Positions 60,642-64,000 of a DNA stretch of 64,000 nucleotides are shown here, in pieces (the first letter of the stretch is position 1; every line of letters begins with the position of its first letter). The position numbers and the translations under genes were made by a program. The notes beneath the pieces are model-generated. The model did no database searches, had not been told where the DNA came from, and saw only the letters and a list, made by a program, of their open reading frames with translations. This stretch comes from Granulicella sp. dw_53 (lineage in GTDB: Bacteria; Acidobacteriota; Terriglobia; Terriglobales; Acidobacteriaceae). Where the stretch lies: the NCBI RefSeq assembly GCF_018449545.1, contig NZ_JAAVUR010000006.1, positions 124,001 to 188,000 of the forward strand, given 5' to 3'.

Positions 60642-62462
60642 TTACTCGCCTGCGGCAGCCGTATGGCCCTGTATCCAGGCCCTCGCCGCTACCATCTGCG
60701 GCAGTCCAGCATCGGCTGTCGCCCAGGCCTTCAACATGGTTCCGTAGGCGGCCCGCGCTCCGGCGAGATCTCCTGCGGCGGCCTCTGCCTCGGCGATCCC
60801 GTACAGCGGATAGCCCGAGTTTGGCCGCTCGGCCAGCGCAGCCTCGTAGGCCGCTTTGGCCTCCTTGTAGCGCTTCGCGTGCATCAGGGCGTCTCCCCGC
60901 GTCTCACCCACCGGACGGATGTAGAACGGCGGTTCGCGGTAGCCCAGATCCTTCTCGGCGGCGGTGGCCTTTGCGAAGCTGGCCTCGGCCTCCGGACCCT
61001 TGCCCTGCGCCATCTCTACCGCGGCCTTTAGCTCCAGCGCCGCTACTCCTATGTAGCTATGCATCGGACCTGGCGCGGCGTCCTTCTTCCCTGCCATCCC
61101 TGGCATCGCCGCCATGGGAGCGCCCCCTGCTGCAGCGTCGGGCTTGGTCTTCACCCGCTCTTCCAACGCTGTGCTGAACTTTGCTGCTTTGGCGATATCG
61201 CCGTCCTGTAGAGCCGCCATACCTCGTGTGTAGTCCAGCAGCGAGTCTCGCAGAGCCACCAGATTCACCCAATCCTTCTCGGGCGAACTCTTCTCCAGCA
61301 TCGCCGTCGCGCGCGACCACTCCCCCGCCCGCAACGCCACTGGCAGCTCTTCGCTCAGACGAGTCATCTGGTCCCGCGCGCTTCGAATGTAGAGCGAGGT
61401 CCCGTACCTGCCATGCGCGGCGTTCAGTTTGGCGGACATCTCGGTGGCTTCGCCGATGCGTCCTGCCTCCAGCAGATCCGCGATCAGGTACATCAGGTTG
61501 TGGACGTAGTTCCAATCGTCCTCCACCTTCACGCCCTGCGCCTTCATGTAGGCCTCATCCACCTCCATTGAGTTGACGAAGGACGTCCGTGCTGTCTCGT
61601 AGTCTCCGGTCCGGTAGAAGATGTGTCCGGGCATATGCACCATGTGGCCGGAGGACGCCGTCAACGGGCCAAGCTTTCTTGCGCTGACCAGCGCTCTCTC
61701 GGGATTCAGGCTCGGCTCCATGGCGTGAATCCAGTAGTGGTTGGCGGCCGTGTCTTCGGGGTGCGTGACCAGCAGAGCCTCGAGCAGCGCCTGGCCTTGT
61801 ACCGTTCCCTGCTTCGGCTTGCCGTCCTTCTCGAAGCCGTCCATTAAGGACTCCGCGAGAAAGATCTTTGCCTGTACGTCGTCCGGCTGCAGAGCTACGA
61901 GCTTTCGGAAGACCTTGGTCTCCTTCGAGTCCTTGTAGGCCACGGGCTTCGTTCCATCCTTGCCGCCGGTGTTCGGTCCCTTGCCTGACCGTGTCGGTTG
62001 CTCCTTGTGAGCCGCCTCTGCCGCCTCGATGTAGAGGCGCTCCGCCTCGGTGGTGTTCTTCTTGTCCTTCGCCAGCTTTACCGCACGCTTCAGCGCGTCG
62101 TCGGACCAGGTGGTGGTGTTGTCCCTGCGAAACGCCTCGGCCTGCGCGAGTCCCCACCAGCACATCGCGCACTTCGGATCCAGCCGCACGCTCTGCTCGA
62201 ATGCCCGCGCCGACTCGTAGTCCCAGAAGTCATGCAGCAGGTTGAGGCCCTGGTCGAACCACATCTTGGCCTCCGGGCTGGAGGAGGTGATCTCGATATG
62301 ACCGTTTCCGATCCCTGTCAGCTTCAATGGAGCCGGGAGCTTCTCGGGCGCTACCATCTCATCGGACTCCGTCGCCATATGGCAGGAGGCCTGTTCGGCC
62401 ACCGCCACCAGACTTGCACCCAGACAGATCACCATCGCCAACCGCAGACAAGCAGCTCTCAT
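60642..62462 (-). CDS. Exported tetratricopeptide-repeat protein
   Basis: 606 residues. Signal peptide (LRLAMVICLGASLVAVAEQASC), then many helix-turn-helix TPR units (YESARAFEQSVRLDPKCAMCWWGLAQAEAF; RALVSARKLGPLTASSGHMVHMPGHIFYRTGDYETARTSFVNSMEVDEAY; YKEAKAAYEAALAERPNSGYPLYGIAEAEAAAGDLAGARAAYGTML). It contains a Met-rich segment (APMAAMPGMAGKKDAAPGPMHS). Repeats of this kind scaffold envelope complexes; partner unknown. Probably co-transcribed with the gene at 59682-60554. Confidence 0.85.
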   Translation of the reverse strand: MRAACLRLAMVICLGASLVAVAEQASCHMATESDEMVAPEKLPAPLKLTGIGNGHIEITSSSPEAKMWFDQGLNLLHDFWDYESARAFEQSVRLDPKCAMCWWGLAQAEAFRRDNTTTWSDDALKRAVKLAKDKKNTTEAERLYIEAAEAAHKEQPTRSGKGPNTGGKDGTKPVAYKDSKETKVFRKLVALQPDDVQAKIFLAESLMDGFEKDGKPKQGTVQGQALLEALLVTHPEDTAANHYWIHAMEPSLNPERALVSARKLGPLTASSGHMVHMPGHIFYRTGDYETARTSFVNSMEVDEAYMKAQGVKVEDDWNYVHNLMYLIADLLEAGRIGEATEMSAKLNAAHGRYGTSLYIRSARDQMTRLSEELPVALRAGEWSRATAMLEKSSPEKDWVNLVALRDSLLDYTRGMAALQDGDIAKAAKFSTALEERVKTKPDAAAGGAPMAAMPGMAGKKDAAPGPMHSYIGVAALELKAAVEMAQGKGPEAEASFAKATAAEKDLGYREPPFYIRPVGETRGDALMHAKRYKEAKAAYEAALAERPNSGYPLYGIAEAEAAAGDLAGARAAYGTMLKAWATADAGLPQMVAARAWIQGHTAAAGE

Positions 62463-62537
62463 GAATCCCCTCTTCTCGAACGAAGTCGTTCCGACTTCTT
62501 ATCTTTACCTATAACTGTACGCAGTTTGAGGGGAGAC

Positions 62538-63047
62538 CTACGCCGTGCCTAACCGCTCCAGCAACTCTCCTACGGTCGCTCCTAGTACCGGGTGGGCCAT
62601 TCCGTAGGCGATCTCGGCCAGCGGCTCCAGGACGAACCGCCGCTCCGCCATCGCCGGATGCGGCAGACTTAGCTCCTCGGTCTCCAGCACAGCGTCGCCG
62701 AACAGGAGCAGATCCAGGTCGATGACCCGCGGCCCCTTTTGGACGACGGTCTCCCGCTCGCGCCCCATGGCCCGCTCTACTGCTAGCAGCTCCCGCATCA
62801 GCTCGATTGGGGTTCGCGATGTCGCCAGCAGTAGGGCTCCGTTCAAAAACCGGGGCTGATCTAAATATCCCACCGGAGCCGTGTCGTAAAACGAGGAGAC
62901 CGCGGTGACTATCCCCAGAGCACCCAGCCGCTCCACGGCCTCGCGAAGATTCGCCTCCCGGTCGCCCACATTCGAACCGAGTGCAATTGCAGCCGGCTGT
63001 TGTTTTTTTGGCTCCGAAAGATCCGCGGTCGACCGGCCTTCAGGCAT
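62538..63047 (-). CDS. folK: HPPK (2-amino-4-hydroxy-6-hydroxymethyldihydropteridine pyrophosphokinase)
   Basis: Transfers pyrophosphate from ATP to the pterin in folate synthesis. 169 residues. AIALGSNVGDREANLREAVERL at the start; YDTAPVGYLDQPRFLNGALLLAT; PRVIDLDLLLFGD (Asp-Asp metal ligands); LPHPAMAERRFVLEPLAEI. The ATG at 63047 overlaps the lpxC stop (63040) by eight bases, so the two are coupled. Weak ribosome-binding site. Confidence 0.94.
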   Translation of the reverse strand: MPEGRSTADLSEPKKQQPAAIALGSNVGDREANLREAVERLGALGIVTAVSSFYDTAPVGYLDQPRFLNGALLLATSRTPIELMRELLAVERAMGRERETVVQKGPRVIDLDLLLFGDAVLETEELSLPHPAMAERRFVLEPLAEIAYGMAHPVLGATVGELLERLGTA

Positions 63048-63963
63048 GGACAGCCTGCATCCCCACGGCGATCTCTACTTCCTGGACAGACGAGCCCACC
63101 TCGTCGTATCCATGCGCCAGCTCCCACGCCGACCGGTCTCTCATCAGCCTCTGCACCAGAGCCGTATGCATCGCATGACCGGCGCGTTCGGCGACGACAC
63201 GTCCCTGAATCCGCCGTCCTGCCAGCGCCAGATCCCCGATAAGGTCCAGCACCTTGTGCCGTACGAACTCGTCCATAAAGCGCAGTGGACCATTTTCGAC
63301 TCCACGCTTGGAGAGGATGATGGCGCACTCGTCCGAGGCTCCGCGGATCAGCCCCATGTTCCGGAGCATCGCCTCGTCTTCCTTGAATCCAAAGGTTCGC
63401 GCAGGAGCAATCAGCTCCACGTAATCTCCTGTCGCCAGGTCTCCGCGAAAGGTCTCCACCCCGATTGGCGCGGGGAAGTCGATCGCATACTCTATCCGGT
63501 AGCCCTCCCCCGGGTAGACCCCGATAAACTTGGTGCCGTCGCGGACCTCGATCTCTTTGAGGATCTTCAGATACTCGCGCTTACGGCGTTGCTGCTTCAA
63601 CCCATGTGTCTGAAAGGCCAGGACATACGGCAAAGCGCTCCCGTCCAGGATGGGAACCTCGAGGTTATCCACCTCGACGATGACGTTATCCACACCGAAG
63701 CCGATCAGAGCCGATAACAGATGCTCGGTGGTCGAGATCAGGACGCTTCCCCGCATCAGGCTCGTCGCATAGCTCACCTTCGCTACATTGCGGCCAATCG
63801 CGGGAATTTCGAAGTTATCCAGGTCGGTCCGCCGGAAGACGATGCCTGAGCCAGCGGGCGCGGGCACCAATCGCATCTTCACCGGAGCGCCGCTATGCAG
63901 CCCAACTCCGTTGAACTCTATCTCCGAAAGGATCGTTCGCTCATAGTGAGCTTCAAGCGCCAC
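63040..63963 (-). CDS. lpxC: UDP-3-O-acyl-N-acetylglucosamine deacetylase LpxC
   Basis: Zinc-dependent committed step of lipid A synthesis, so the organism has an LPS-type outer membrane. About 307 residues. TILSEIEFNGVGLHSG; the zinc His in TTEHLLSAL (~81); the RHKVLDLIGD block (~236) supplying His and Asp; and GHAMHTALV (~262). I choose the GTG at 63963, with AGGAG five bases upstream; GTG codons at 63981 and 63969 are alternatives. First gene of an lpxC-folK pair. Its promoter is outside the window. Confidence 0.94.
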   Translation of the reverse strand: MALEAHYERTILSEIEFNGVGLHSGAPVKMRLVPAPAGSGIVFRRTDLDNFEIPAIGRNVAKVSYATSLMRGSVLISTTEHLLSALIGFGVDNVIVEVDNLEVPILDGSALPYVLAFQTHGLKQQRRKREYLKILKEIEVRDGTKFIGVYPGEGYRIEYAIDFPAPIGVETFRGDLATGDYVELIAPARTFGFKEDEAMLRNMGLIRGASDECAIILSKRGVENGPLRFMDEFVRHKVLDLIGDLALAGRRIQGRVVAERAGHAMHTALVQRLMRDRSAWELAHGYDEVGSSVQEVEIAVGMQAVHA

Positions 63964-64000
63964 ACACACTCCTGTTCGCACCAGTTAGACTACATCCCCC

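Overview
The window looks like chromosomal DNA of an Acidobacteriota member, most likely family Acidobacteriaceae (Terriglobia; Granulicella, Edaphobacter or Terriglobus type). The reasons are an Oar-like TonB-dependent receptor with an N-terminal carboxypeptidase-regulatory domain, PadR plus HAAS-type membrane protein pairs, many exported proteins of unknown function, moderately high GC, strong Shine-Dalgarno sites, and several dispersed palindromic repeats. The genus is inferred from gene content and not proven. Most of the window is ordinary chromosome with housekeeping genes scattered among transport, degradation and regulatory genes. No phage, integrase, transposase, CRISPR array, rRNA or tRNA was recognised.

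0-10 kb: a 5'-truncated EamA transporter, a decayed thioredoxin-fold gene, lipB, a HicB-like/PIN toxin-antitoxin pair, lpdA, a Uma2-family protein, a solitary PilT-type ATPase, a short-chain dehydrogenase (SDR), a SnoaL-like protein, hemB and a zinc-ribbon membrane protein. 10-21 kb: mutS2 (carrying an in-frame palindromic repeat), a PadR/HAAS module, two SDRs with AraC, a MarR regulator with a two-gene target, and a histidine kinase/response regulator pair. 21-28.4 kb: a divergent operon with an exported protein, DUF190, a TolC-like channel, an adaptor lipoprotein and an RND pump. Three TGTAAGG repeats exactly 11 bp apart sit between the regulator and this operon.

28-48 kb: trxC, a pair of unknown genes with only 19 bp between divergent starts, an M28 peptidase, a family 1 glycosyltransferase, a methyltransferase, accD, a nitrobindin-like protein, an unusual TonB-type protein, trpB2, a GH51 arabinofuranosidase, rlmH and a large TonB-dependent receptor. 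48-64 kb: rsfS and nadD (divergent), a 760-bp repeat-rich gap, a GH2 glycosidase, a CsbD-like protein, tgt, an esterase, a phospholipase C-like phosphoesterase, a multicopper oxidase, an SDR with ArsR, an unknown exported protein, a TPR protein, folK and lpxC.

The least explained signals are non-coding: (1) a four-copy family of tandem-hairpin repeats, one copy translated inside MutS2; (2) two related ~215-bp intergenic elements, 30 kb apart, each with a promoter-like head, a hairpin whose sequence changes while its structure is kept, a conserved middle block, and a C/G-tract palindrome at the 3' end of a neighbouring gene; (3) a seven-unit, 21-bp degenerate tandem repeat upstream of the GH2 gene.
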